Positions 25,674-34,092 of a stretch of 64,000 nt of DNA are shown here, one piece after another. The notes under the pieces were generated by a model. The model made no database searches. It worked only from the letters and a program-made list of their open reading frames with translations, and was not told where the DNA came from. The first letter of the stretch is position 1, and every line of letters starts with the position of its first letter. Made by a program: the position numbers and the translations under genes. The stretch covers positions 186,001-250,000 of the forward strand of contig NZ_OPYN01000207.1 in assembly GCF_900277125.1 (NCBI RefSeq), written 5' to 3'. Origin of the DNA: Pseudomonas inefficax. GTDB lineage: Bacteria > Pseudomonadota > Gammaproteobacteria > Pseudomonadales > Pseudomonadaceae.

Positions 25674-26876
25674 TCAAACCCGCTCGATGGCCAATGCCAA
25701 ACCTTGGCCAACCCCTACACACATGGTCGCCAGGCCTTTACGCCCACCGCTCTTCTCCAGCTGGTGAAGCGCGGTCAGCACCAGGCGCGCACCGCTCATG
25801 CCCAGCGGGTGACCCAGGGCAATTGCACCGCCGTTGGGGTTCACCTGCGGTGCATCGTCGGCCACACCCAGCTCACGCAGCACCGCCAGCCCCTGGCTGG
25901 CAAAGGCTTCGTTGAGCTCGATCACATCGAAATCATTCACCGCCACACCCAGGCGCTCGGTGAGCTTGCGCACCGCCGGCACCGGGCCAATACCCATCAC
26001 CCGCGGCGCAACGCCGGCACTGGCCATGCCCAGTACCCGGGCACGTGGGGTCAGGCCGTGCTTCTTCACTGCTTCGGCCGAAGCCAGGATCAACGCCGCA
26101 GCTCCGTCGTTCACGCCCGAGGCGTTGCCGGCGGTGACGGTCTTGTCCGGGCCGTTGACCGGCTTGAGCTTGGTCAGGGCTTCCAGCGTGGTTTCCGGGC
26201 GCAGATGCTCGTCACGCTCGACGATGGTCTCGCCCTTCCTGTGCGCGATACGCACCGGCACGATCTCTTCGGCGAAGAAGCCGGCGGCCTGGGCAGCAGC
26301 TGCCTTCTGCTGGCTGCGCAGGGCGAAGGCGTCCTGGTCAGCACGCGAAACCTGGTAATCGTCGGCCACGTTGTCGGCGGTTTCCGGCATGGAATCCACA
26401 CCGTACTGGCTCTTCATCAGGGGGTTGATGAAACGCCAGCCGATGGTGGTGTCTTCGAGCTTCATGTTGCGCGAATAGCCGCTTTCGGCCTTGCCCATGA
26501 CGAACGGAGCGCGCGACATCGACTCGACGCCGCCGGCGATCGCCAACTCCATTTCGCCGCTGGCAATGGCACGGAAGGCGGTGCCGATGGCATCCATGCC
26601 CGACGCACACAGGCGGTTCAGGGTAACGCCCGGGATGCTCTGCGGCAGGCCGGCCAGCAGTAGCGCCATGCGCGCCACGTTGCGGTTGTCTTCACCGGCC
26701 TGGTTGGCGCAGCCGAAGAACACTTCGTCAACCTGATCCCATTGCACGCTCGGGTTACGCTCGATCAGCGCCTTCAGCGGCACAGCGGCCAGGTCGTCGG
26801 CCCGCACGCCGGCCAGTGCGCCACCGAAGCGGCCGATCGGGGTGCGGATGGCGTCACAGATGAATACGTCGCGCAT
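25674..26876 (-). CDS. pcaF: beta-ketoadipyl-CoA thiolase
   Basis: 400-residue thiolase. The active-site Cys is in LNRLCASGMDAIGTAF (near residue 90), with His and a second Cys in the C-terminal NGGAIALGHPLGMSGAR and MCVGVGQGLALAIERV segments. It cleaves beta-ketoadipyl-CoA to succinyl-CoA and acetyl-CoA, the last step of the pathway. The N-terminus MRDVFICDAIRTPIGRFGG is standard. One-base overlap with pcaJ (TGATG). Confidence 0.95.
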   Translation of the reverse strand: MRDVFICDAIRTPIGRFGGALAGVRADDLAAVPLKALIERNPSVQWDQVDEVFFGCANQAGEDNRNVARMALLLAGLPQSIPGVTLNRLCASGMDAIGTAFRAIASGEMELAIAGGVESMSRAPFVMGKAESGYSRNMKLEDTTIGWRFINPLMKSQYGVDSMPETADNVADDYQVSRADQDAFALRSQQKAAAAQAAGFFAEEIVPVRIAHRKGETIVERDEHLRPETTLEALTKLKPVNGPDKTVTAGNASGVNDGAAALILASAEAVKKHGLTPRARVLGMASAGVAPRVMGIGPVPAVRKLTERLGVAVNDFDVIELNEAFASQGLAVLRELGVADDAPQVNPNGGAIALGHPLGMSGARLVLTALHQLEKSGGRKGLATMCVGVGQGLALAIERV

Positions 26877-27655
26877 CAGGCTTCTCCTGCCACCTGGCCA
26901 TGGGCCGCGGCGGTACGGGCTTCGAGGTCACGCAGGGCGGACAGCTCGACTTCGGTAGGTGCGGCAGTGGTCTGCACATCGTCGGCAAAGCGGATCGCCC
27001 AACCAGTGGCGGCGACGATCTGCTCGCGGGTCACGCCTGGGTGGATGGCAGTGACTACGAATTCGTGGGTGCCGGCTTCCGGCTCCATGATGCACAGGTC
27101 GGTGATGATGCCGACCGGGCCCTCGCCTGGCAGGCCAAGGCGTTTGCGCGAGTCGCCGCCTTCACCGTGGCCAACCGAAGTGATGAAGTCCAGCTTGTCG
27201 ACGAAGGCACGCGGCGACTGCTTGAGGATGATCAGCACCTGCTTGGCGGAACCGGCGATTTCCGGTGCGCCACCGGCACCCGGCAGGCGGGTTTTCGGGG
27301 CGTGGTAGTCACCGACCACAGTCGTGTTGATGTTGCCGAAGCGGTCGACCTGGGCGGCGCCGAGGAAGCCGACGTCTATGCGCCCACCTTGCAGCCAGTA
27401 GCGGAAGATCTCGCCGGTCGGTACCACCGTGTCAGCGGTTTCGGCCAGTTCGCCGTCGCCGATCGACAGCGGCAGCACACTTGGCTTGGCGCCGATCGGG
27501 CCGGATTCGTAGATCAGCACCACGTCTGGCGAAGAGGTCAGGCGCGCCAGGTTGGCCGCCTTGGATGGCAGGCCGATGCCGACGAAGCACACAGCACCGT
27601 TGCGCAGGCGACGGGCTGCGGCGACGGTCATCATTTCGGAAGTGGAGTAGCTCAT
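26876..27655 (-). CDS. pcaJ: 3-oxoadipate CoA-transferase subunit B
   Basis: 259-residue family-I CoA-transferase beta subunit. It resembles the long CatJ/PcaJ forms (about 258 aa). The catalytic Glu is in LIYESGPIGAKP. It works with PcaI to transfer CoA from succinyl-CoA to beta-ketoadipate. pcaI's stop overlaps its start by four bases. Confidence 0.92.
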   Translation of the reverse strand: MSYSTSEMMTVAAARRLRNGAVCFVGIGLPSKAANLARLTSSPDVVLIYESGPIGAKPSVLPLSIGDGELAETADTVVPTGEIFRYWLQGGRIDVGFLGAAQVDRFGNINTTVVGDYHAPKTRLPGAGGAPEIAGSAKQVLIILKQSPRAFVDKLDFITSVGHGEGGDSRKRLGLPGEGPVGIITDLCIMEPEAGTHEFVVTAIHPGVTREQIVAATGWAIRFADDVQTTAAPTEVELSALRDLEARTAAAHGQVAGEA

Positions 27656-28512
27656 TGTGCGGCCTCCGCAGTGCTGGCCAGCTTGGCCTTGAATTCGTTG
27701 AAATCGGCAGTGCCACGGATGTAGGTGTCGATCCAGGCAGTGAACGATTCGCGGCTACGCGCGATCGGGTCCCAGGCCTGGTAGAAACGGTTGTCACGCT
27801 CGTAGTAGCCGTGGGCATAGGACGGGTGCGCACCACCCGGTACCAGGCATACCGCGCTCAGCGCCCAGGTCGGCAGCACACAGGCGTTCATCGGGGCCTG
27901 CAGGTCGTCGACGATTTCCTCGACGGTGACGATGCAGCGCTTGGCGGCCAGGGCGGCTTCCTTCTGCACACCGAGGATGCCCCAGAGCAGCACGTTGCCT
28001 TTGCGGTCGGCCTTTTGCGCGTGGATCACGGTCACGTCCGGGCGCACCGACGGCACGGCTGCCAGCACTTCACCGGTGAACGGGCAGGTGACGCTCTTGA
28101 TCAGCGGGTTGACCTTAGGCAGGTCGGAGCCGGCGTAGGCACGCAGCACGGCGAACGGCAGGCCAGAAGCACCGGCGACATAGGCATTGGCCAGGTCGGC
28201 GTGGCTGTGTTCTTCGATTTCGATGGCGTGAGGCCACTGCTTCTCGACGGCATCACGCAGGCGGTGCAGCGAACCGACACCTGGGTTGCCACCCCAGGAG
28301 AAGATCAGCTTGCTGGCGCAACCGGCGCCGATCAGCTGATCGTAGATCAGGTCCGGAGTCATGCGCACCAAGGTCAAGTCGCGCTTGCCCTGACGGATGA
28401 TCTCGTGGCCGGCGGCAGTCGGGATCAGGTGGGTGAAACCTTCGAGGGCGACGGTATCGCCATCCTGGATGAACTGCTTCACGGCTTCGTGAAGCGGGAG
28501 AATTGCAGCCAT
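27652..28512 (-). CDS. pcaI: 3-oxoadipate CoA-transferase subunit A
   Basis: 286-residue alpha subunit of the long CatI/PcaI type (about 282-285 aa), clearly longer than the P. putida KT2440 PcaI I remember (about 231 aa). Conserved EGFTHLIPTAAGHEII and KLIFSWGGNPGVGSLHR. First gene of the pcaIJFTBDC run, behind two PcaR-type half-sites. Confidence 0.92.
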   Translation of the reverse strand: MAAILPLHEAVKQFIQDGDTVALEGFTHLIPTAAGHEIIRQGKRDLTLVRMTPDLIYDQLIGAGCASKLIFSWGGNPGVGSLHRLRDAVEKQWPHAIEIEEHSHADLANAYVAGASGLPFAVLRAYAGSDLPKVNPLIKSVTCPFTGEVLAAVPSVRPDVTVIHAQKADRKGNVLLWGILGVQKEAALAAKRCIVTVEEIVDDLQAPMNACVLPTWALSAVCLVPGGAHPSYAHGYYERDNRFYQAWDPIARSRESFTAWIDTYIRGTADFNEFKAKLASTAEAAQ

Positions 28513-28575
28513 TTGGAGACTCCTGGTCAGGGTGCTTCGGTGAGCTCAGATTAAGGAGACTGGCGGGTGGCTTAC

Positions 28576-28610
28576 AATCCGATAATCGACTATTCGTGCG
28601 ATTATCGAAC
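28576..28610 (-). promoter_or_regulatory. PcaR operator upstream of pcaI
   Basis: AATCCGATAATCGAC (28576-28590) and GTGCGATTATCGAAC (28596-28610) are inverted copies with a GATAATCG/CGATTATC core. The second is, read on the minus strand, GTTCGATAATCGCAC, the known PcaR-binding sequence. Located about 65-100 bp upstream of the pcaI start. Confidence 0.85.
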
Positions 28611-28639
28611 CATTTGTTGTCCTGCTACTCATCTTGATT

Positions 28640-28745
28640 CTGGGGCTGCTGCGCAGCCCTTTCGCGACACAAGGCCGCTCCTACAGGGGATCGCGTTCCC
28701 TGTAGGAGCAGCCTTGTGCTGCGAAGGGCCGCAAAGCGGCCTCGG
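28640..28745. repeat. REP pair between pcaK and pcaI
   Basis: Inverted copies of the long type (GCCCTTTCGCGACACAAGGC / mirror) between pcaK's stop and the pcaI promoter region. Confidence 0.85.
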
Positions 28746-28748
28746 GCG

Positions 28749-30095
28749 TCAGGTCGCGTCAGCGTGGCTCACCAGCCCTTTCACGATCACACCCACGGTC
28801 GCCAGCCCCGCCGGCACCAGCAACGCCGTAAGCACCTGTTCGAAGTTCCAGCCCAGCCCGAGCAGCGTCGCGCCACTCCAGGCCCCGAGAATCGCCCCGA
28901 AGCGGCCGATGCCCAGCATCCACGATACCCCTGTGGCGCGGCCCTGTGTCGGATAGAAGCGCGCCGCCAGCGAAGGCATCGCCGACTGGGCGCCGTTCAC
29001 ACACATGCCGGCAACCAGCACCAACGTAGCCAACACGGTGATATTGCCCAGGCTCTGCCCCACGGCGTAGGCGAACACCCCGGCCAGCAGGTAGAAAATG
29101 CCGATCACCTTGTGCGGATTGAAGCGGTCCATGGCCCAGCCCACGCCGACGGCGCTCAGCACGCCGCCAAACTGGAACAGTGCGCCGATGAAGGCAGCCT
29201 GCTCCATGCTCGCGCCACTGTCGCGCATCAAGGTGGGCAACCAGCTGGTCAGCAGATAGACGATCACCAGGCCCATGAAGTAGGTCAGCCACAACAGCAT
29301 GGTGCCCATGCCGTAAGTACCAGAGAAGATCAGCGCAAACACGTTGCGCGCGGCCACTGCCTTTTGCTCCGGCACGCTGAAGCTGCCCGCCTCGGCCACC
29401 ACCTGCGGCGCGATGGGCGACAAGGTCTTGCGCACCTTGTCCGTGCCCCGGTTGCGCACCACCAGGAACCGCGCCGACTCCGGCAGCCATACCATCAGCA
29501 CCAGCGCCAGCAGCAACGGCAGCACGCCACCGATCACCAGCAGGCTGTGCCAGCCGTAGGCCGGAATCATCTTGGCGGAAATGAAACCACCACCGGCCAT
29601 GCCCAGGTTGAAACCGCAGAACATGCTGGTCACCAGCAGTGACTTGAGGCGCTCGGGGGTGTATTCAGACAGTAGCGTGGTGGCGTTGGGCATGCCTGCG
29701 CCAAGGCCCAGGCCGGTCAGGAAGCGCAACACCAGCAACTGGTCGACATTGGTGGCATAGGCCGAGGCCAGGCTGAAGCCGCCGAATACGAGCACCGCAC
29801 CCACCAGTACGCCCTTGCGGCCAAAACGATCCGCTAGCGGGCCAGAGCCGAGGGCACCGAAAACCATGCCGATCAATGCAGCACTCATCACCGGGCCGAG
29901 GCTGGCGCGGTCAATCCCCCACTCCTGTGACAGGGCCGGGGCGATGAAGCCCATGGCGGCGGTATCCAGGCCGTCGAGGAAGACGATCAGAAAGCACAGC
30001 AACACCACCCGCCATTGGTAGCGGGACAGCGGCTGCTGATTGATGAACGACTGGACGTCGAGGCTTTTGCCGACGTTGGTTTGCGCTTGGTTCAT
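28749..30095 (-). CDS. pcaK: 4-hydroxybenzoate/protocatechuate transporter PcaK
   Basis: 448-residue MFS transporter with 12 predicted helices, near-identical at the N-terminus to P. putida PcaK (MNQAQTNVGKSLDVQSF). The TM1 acidic pair falls at Asp41 and Asp44 (FLDGLDTAAMGF), positions reported as needed for transport in PcaK. It takes up 4-hydroxybenzoate and protocatechuate and acts in chemotaxis. The start at MNQAQ gives the known 448-residue length; the upstream in-frame ATG is not conserved. Confidence 0.96.
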   Translation of the reverse strand: MNQAQTNVGKSLDVQSFINQQPLSRYQWRVVLLCFLIVFLDGLDTAAMGFIAPALSQEWGIDRASLGPVMSAALIGMVFGALGSGPLADRFGRKGVLVGAVLVFGGFSLASAYATNVDQLLVLRFLTGLGLGAGMPNATTLLSEYTPERLKSLLVTSMFCGFNLGMAGGGFISAKMIPAYGWHSLLVIGGVLPLLLALVLMVWLPESARFLVVRNRGTDKVRKTLSPIAPQVVAEAGSFSVPEQKAVAARNVFALIFSGTYGMGTMLLWLTYFMGLVIVYLLTSWLPTLMRDSGASMEQAAFIGALFQFGGVLSAVGVGWAMDRFNPHKVIGIFYLLAGVFAYAVGQSLGNITVLATLVLVAGMCVNGAQSAMPSLAARFYPTQGRATGVSWMLGIGRFGAILGAWSGATLLGLGWNFEQVLTALLVPAGLATVGVIVKGLVSHADAT

Positions 30096-30395
30096 TATTG
30101 TTATCCAGAATGAGGGGCACAGCCTGGCCACTGCAGCGATCAAACGTTACAGAGGACGAGGATTTGGGAGATTGCGGCCGGCGTCAGCCTGGATATAACA
30201 ATACTGCGCGCGGGTGCGGCCGCGGCAGCGAGGGGACAGTAATCATGGAAAGTGCCTCTTGTGTTTTTCTTGTTCGATCGGCGCAGCCGACCGTTGCGAG
30301 AGACATTAATCAGCGGGCGGGGGTGAAGCAATTCGCCGCGAACGACACTGTGCGTTTATCGCACAGGAAAGGGTTTTGCCTGTTCTAAATTTGAA
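30096..30395. other. pcaK upstream region
   Basis: No gene seen. It holds the pcaK promoter and, about 255 bp upstream of the pcaK start, a PcaR-like palindrome described separately. Confidence 0.6.
30350..30364. promoter_or_regulatory. candidate PcaR site upstream of pcaK
   Basis: GTGCGTTTATCGCAC, 5-bp arms GTGCG/CGCAC. It matches 13 of 15 bases of the PcaR site at 28596-28610. It is a single copy, far from the pcaK start, so it is less certain. Confidence 0.45.
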
Positions 30396-30520
30396 TGGGG
30401 GCGCTGTGCGCCCCAATCGCGACACAAGGCCGCTCCCACAGGTATTGCACAATATTTGATATATGCGAGGCCCTTGTGGGAGCGGCCTTGTGTCGCGATT
30501 GGGCCGCAAAGCGGCCCCCT
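30396..30520. repeat. REP pair
   Basis: Inverted pair of the long GCGGCCTTGTGTCGCGATTG type, between the pcaR stop and pcaK's upstream region. Confidence 0.87.
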
Positions 30521-30526
30521 GCAGGC

Positions 30527-31417
30527 TCAGCCAAACAACTGATGGCAAAGGTCCCGGCTGGCCGCCAGCAGGATCGGCAAGAACCGCTGCTCCAGCTCAC
30601 TGCGCGTCACCCGCCCGACATGGGTACTCACATTCAACGCCGCCAACACCTGCCCTGAGGCGTCATACACCGGCACCGCAATCGAGCGCAGCCCCTGCTC
30701 CAGCTCCTGGTCCACCACGCACCAGCCCTGCGCGCGCACCTGCTGGATACAGGCGAACAGCGACTCGGCGTCATGCAAGGTACGGCTGGTACGCGCCTTG
30801 AGGTCGGCACGCTCCAGGTATTCACGCAGGCTGGTGTCGTCCATGGCCGCCAGCAGAATGCGCCCCATCGAGGTGCAATAGGCCGGCAGGCGCCCACCCA
30901 CCGACAGGTCGACCGAAATCAGCCGCTCCACGGTGGCCGAACGGGCTATATAAAGGATGTCGTCACCTTCGAGCGTGGCCATGTTGGCCGCCTCGTGCAG
31001 CTGGTCGCTGATGCGGTCCAGGTAAGGCTGGGCAGAAATCGCCAGCGGCGTCGACGACAGGTACGCATGCCCCAGCGTCAGCACTTTGGGCAACAGCGAG
31101 TAGGTGCGCCCGTCGGTGGTGGCGTAACCCAGCTTGATCAAGGTATGCAGGCAACGGCGTACCGCCGCACGGGGTATTTCGGTGCGGTGGCTGATCTGGG
31201 CGATGGTCAGGTGGCGCTTGCGTTCCTGAAAGGCCTGGATAACGGCCAGGCCTCGCGCCAGGGAGGTCATGAAGTCAGGATCGCCGGTAAAGGCCTGGAT
31301 GCGCTTAGCCGGGGAAGCCACGATCGGCGGTGCCAAAGCTGCCGAGGCAGGTCGCCCCTGCTCCGGGTTGGCCGGCTCTGGATTGACGGAATCGTTGGCC
31401 AGGGTTTCGTCACTCAT
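30527..31417 (-). CDS. pcaR: IclR-family pca activator PcaR
   Basis: 296-residue IclR-type regulator. The N-terminal HTH is at LTIAQISHRTEIPRAAVRRC (about residues 70-89), preceded by a flexible Pro/Ala-rich tail. The effector domain holds DLSVGGRLPAYCTSMGRILL. In P. putida, PcaR activates pca genes with beta-ketoadipate as inducer and represses its own gene. The sequence matches P. putida PcaR as I remember it apart from a short N-terminal indel (ANPEQGRP). The ATG giving MSDETLAN is taken as start. Confidence 0.96.
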   Translation of the reverse strand: MSDETLANDSVNPEPANPEQGRPASAALAPPIVASPAKRIQAFTGDPDFMTSLARGLAVIQAFQERKRHLTIAQISHRTEIPRAAVRRCLHTLIKLGYATTDGRTYSLLPKVLTLGHAYLSSTPLAISAQPYLDRISDQLHEAANMATLEGDDILYIARSATVERLISVDLSVGGRLPAYCTSMGRILLAAMDDTSLREYLERADLKARTSRTLHDAESLFACIQQVRAQGWCVVDQELEQGLRSIAVPVYDASGQVLAALNVSTHVGRVTRSELEQRFLPILLAASRDLCHQLFG

Positions 31418-31444
31418 CGCACACCTCAAAAAAAACGCCCACTC

Positions 31445-31480
31445 GTGCGATTATCGAACAAACGGCCGATAATCGCAATT
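31445..31480. promoter_or_regulatory. PcaR autoregulatory operator
   Basis: GTGCGATTATCGAAC (31445-31459) and CCGATAATCGCAATT (31466-31480) form an inverted pair with CGATTATCG/CGATAATCG cores, just upstream of pcaR. It overlaps a possible plus-strand -35 (TTGACC, 31479-31484). Confidence 0.82.
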
Positions 31481-31510
31481 GACCGCTGACACTTTTACTT
31501 ATACCTTTCT

Positions 31511-31602
31511 CATGCCACTTGTGGCTTCTTTGGAGAGACTGGTCAGGTACCCACCGTAGAAGTCCCAGGCAACGGCCTCGTCTTTTGGCGAGGCCGTTTT
31601 TC
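31511..31602 (+). ncRNA. candidate small RNA beside the PcaR operator
   Basis: Possible -35 TTGACC (31479-31484) and -10 TATACC (31500-31505), with a 15-base spacer that is shorter than usual, would start a plus-strand RNA near 31511. It would carry a small hairpin GCCAC-TT-GTGGC (31514-31525) and end at the terminator at 31571-31602, about 90 nt. A short frame (ATG at 31512, 15 codons) exists but has no ribosome site. Function unknown; the promoter overlap with the PcaR operator suggests linked control. Confidence 0.35.
31571..31602 (+). terminator. rho-independent terminator with no assigned gene
   Basis: Stem ACGGCCTCG / CGAGGCCGT with a short loop, then TTTTTC. No annotated plus-strand gene ends here, so it probably ends a non-coding RNA. 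Confidence 0.85.
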
Positions 31603-31769
31603 ATTACACTCCCGCTCGACAGCCCGCTACGGCGTTGCAACGAACTTTTGTCCGTCTTGCCTTTCAAACTTGTACGAAAGGCCCAAACTGTTGTCGGATG
31701 CATTCCGTTACTTGCGTCCGGTGATGTCAGGGTTGGGTAAATAACGATGTTCGGCGAAATATCGATTGC

Positions 31770-31775
31770 TATAAT
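31770..31775 (+). promoter_or_regulatory. -10 element of the 66-aa protein gene
   Basis: Consensus TATAAT. It lies 23 bases downstream of an in-frame ATG at 31747, showing that the longer frame is not translated from there. Confidence 0.6.
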
Positions 31776-31905
31776 CGACTGCGCAGGCCTCGACGATGCC
31801 GTGGTAATGAACCTTCCGCTGTATCAAGCCGTTGCGGCCAGCAAGGCATGTGCACGCTGCACAACGCCATTAACAACTGTCATCAAACTCAATTCAGGTA
31901 CTACT

Positions 31906-32106
31906 GTGACGAAAGATGAACTGCGCGCGGAACTCGAGCGCCAGGCTGAACGTTACAAGGATGTTTACGGTGGCGAAGTCACCACCTACGCCGCCCAACC
32001 GGATCCGGAGCGCAAACCTTGGCGCAAGCGTGCCAGCGTGCGCGACCAGGCCTTCAGCCAGGAACTGGAACGTATGGAAAAGGAACTGCGCAGCGACACT
32101 CCCTGA
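31906..32106 (+). CDS. small charged conserved hypothetical protein (66 aa)
   Basis: 66-residue soluble, highly charged protein beginning (GTG start) VTKDELRAELERQAERYKDV, then an Arg/Lys-rich middle (PERKPWRKRASV) and a helical acidic C-terminus. The GTG start is supported by a TATAAT at 31770-31775, which would put the transcript start after the longer frame's ATG. Conserved small proteins of this kind occur next to pitA in Pseudomonas, from memory; function unknown. Confidence 0.65.
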   Translation: MTKDELRAELERQAERYKDVYGGEVTTYAAQPDPERKPWRKRASVRDQAFSQELERMEKELRSDTP

Positions 32107-32419
32107 TTTCCAGGGCCAAGCCAGCGCGTCGTCGCCCGGCCAACCCGGGCGCGCTCGATCTTTACTGTCCGGCCGAAGGTGAAATGGAATTACACAAATT
32201 TCATACGCCCGTTTGAACACTAGCGAAGCGGCTTTTTATTCAACGTTTTGCCGGTTTTCGCCAGTTTTTGTGCGTTTTAGCCGACATTTTCCTGCCTTAA
32301 CGTCGCTCCGAGCACACCACGCTCGTGTCAGGAAGATTGCCGTCGGTCTGTCGCGGATGCATCGATTGCCAAGGTTTTCTGGCATAATCCCGCCCCCCTA
32401 AGACCGCCAGACAACCTTC
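32107..32419. other. AT-richer intergenic region before pitA
   Basis: About 313 bases with no gene seen. It must contain the pitA promoter. A GGCATAATCC at 32381-32390 resembles a -10, but no matching -35 was found. Confidence 0.5.
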
Positions 32420-33892
32420 ATGATCGAATTATTCAGCGGACTGGATGCCTGGGTGTTGGTGAGCCTGCTGCTCGCCTTGACCTTCGTTCTCGCCTTCGAG
32501 TTCATCAATGGCTTTCATGACACCGCCAACGCGGTAGCTACCGTCATCTATACCAAGGCCATGCCGCCGCACCTCGCCGTGTTCTTCTCCGGCGTGTTCA
32601 ACTTCCTTGGCGTTCTGCTCGGCGGTGTCGGGGTGGCCTATGCCATCGTGCACCTGTTGCCGGTAGAGCTGCTGATCAATGTGAACACCGGACACGGCCT
32701 GGCCATGGTCTTCTCGCTGCTGGCCGCGGCCATCACCTGGAACCTGGGCACCTGGTACTTCGGTATCCCCGCCTCCAGCTCCCACACGCTGATCGGCTCC
32801 ATCCTCGGCGTCGGCCTGGCCAATGCCCTGATCAACGACATCCCGCTGGGCGACGGTGTCAACTGGCAGAAGGCGATCGACATCGCCATGTCGCTGGTGA
32901 TCTCGCCAATGGCCGGCTTCGCCGTTGCCGCGCTGGTGCTGATCGGCCTGAAGTGGTGGCGCCCGCTGTCGAAGATGCACAAGACCCCCGAGCAGCGCCG
33001 CAAGCTCGACGACAAGAAGCACCCACCGTTCTGGAACCGCCTGGTACTGGTCGTTTCGGCAATGGGCGTGAGCTTTGTGCACGGTTCCAACGACGGCCAG
33101 AAAGGTATCGGGCTGATCATGCTGGTGCTGATCGGTATCGTCCCGGCCAAGTTCGTCCTCGACCTGAACAGTACCACCTACCAGATCGAGCGTACCCGCG
33201 ACGCTACCCTGCACATGAGCCAGTTCTACCAGCGCAACGCCGCCACCCTGGGTGAGTTCCTGGCACTGGGCAAGGCCAAATCCAGCGACCTGCCGGAGCA
33301 GTTCAGCTGCAACCCGCAGCAGACCGAGCCGACCATTGCCGCGCTGCAATCGTCACTGCAGGGCGTGACCGACTACCACAGCCTGAGTGCCGACAAGCGT
33401 GTCGAAGTGCGCCGCTACCTGCTGTGCCTGGACGACACGGCGAAGAAGGTCGGCAAGCTGCCAGGCCTGGAAGCCCGTGAAAAAGCCGACCTGGAAAAAC
33501 TGCGCAAAGACCTGACCGCCACCACCGAGTACGCCCCGTTCTGGGTGATCGTGGCCGTTGCCCTGGCCCTGGGCCTGGGCACCATGGTCGGCTGGAAGCG
33601 CGTGGTACTGACCGTCGGCGAGAAGATCGGCAAGCAGGGCATGACCTATGCCCAGGGCATGTCGGCGCAGATCACCGCGGCTTGCGCCATCGGCATGGCC
33701 AACATCTTCGCCCTGCCGGTATCGACCACCCACGTGCTGTCGTCCGGTGTGGCCGGCACCATGGTCGCCAACAAGAGCGGCCTGCAAGGCGGCACCGTTA
33801 AGACCATCCTGCTGGCCTGGGTACTGACCCTGCCTGCGTCGATGGGCCTGGCGGCTGGCCTGTTCTGGCTGGCGTCCAAAGCCATTGGCTGA
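32420..33892 (+). CDS. pitA: low-affinity inorganic phosphate transporter (Pit/PHO4)
   Basis: 490-residue PHO4-family transporter. The two halves each carry a signature (FEFINGFHDTANAVATVIYT near residue 26, and MSFVHGSNDGQKGIGLIMLV-type GVSFVHGSNDGQKG near residue 218), about 10 membrane helices, and a C-terminal VSTTHVLSSGVAGTM. It takes up phosphate (as metal phosphate) with protons. Followed by a strong terminator. Confidence 0.92.
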   Translation: MIELFSGLDAWVLVSLLLALTFVLAFEFINGFHDTANAVATVIYTKAMPPHLAVFFSGVFNFLGVLLGGVGVAYAIVHLLPVELLINVNTGHGLAMVFSLLAAAITWNLGTWYFGIPASSSHTLIGSILGVGLANALINDIPLGDGVNWQKAIDIAMSLVISPMAGFAVAALVLIGLKWWRPLSKMHKTPEQRRKLDDKKHPPFWNRLVLVVSAMGVSFVHGSNDGQKGIGLIMLVLIGIVPAKFVLDLNSTTYQIERTRDATLHMSQFYQRNAATLGEFLALGKAKSSDLPEQFSCNPQQTEPTIAALQSSLQGVTDYHSLSADKRVEVRRYLLCLDDTAKKVGKLPGLEAREKADLEKLRKDLTATTEYAPFWVIVAVALALGLGTMVGWKRVVLTVGEKIGKQGMTYAQGMSAQITAACAIGMANIFALPVSTTHVLSSGVAGTMVANKSGLQGGTVKTILLAWVLTLPASMGLAAGLFWLASKAIG

Positions 33893-33907
33893 GTGACACC
33901 GCAATAG

Positions 33908-33933
33908 AAAAAGGCGCCCTCGGGCGCCTTTTT
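33908..33933 (+). terminator. pitA terminator
   Basis: AAAAAGGCGCCC-TC-GGGCGCCTTTTT, a perfect stem with U-run, 15 bases after the stop. Confidence 0.93.
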
Positions 33934-33957
33934 CATTTGGAAACCGGGCTCGCTTTT

Positions 33958-34080
33958 TTGTGGGAGCGGCCTTGCGTCGCGAAAGGGCTGCAAAGCAGCC
34001 CCGGGATTTCAGCGCAGATGCACAAATTGCTGGGGCTGCTCTGCAGCCCTTTCGCGACGCAAGGCCGCTCCCACAGGGCC
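33958..34080. repeat. REP pair
   Basis: Long-type inverted pair (GTGGGAGCGGCCTTGCGTCG / mirror) between convergent pitA and HerA-like genes. Confidence 0.88.
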
Positions 34081-34092
34081 GGTACAGGCAAA

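Noticed and set aside
27481..28554. Plus-strand frame over pcaI and pcaJ
   Set aside because: Antisense to two well-recognised CoA-transferase genes.
31747..31905. 53-residue N-terminal extension of the 66-aa protein
   Set aside because: A TATAAT box lies inside it, so it would not be transcribed from that promoter.
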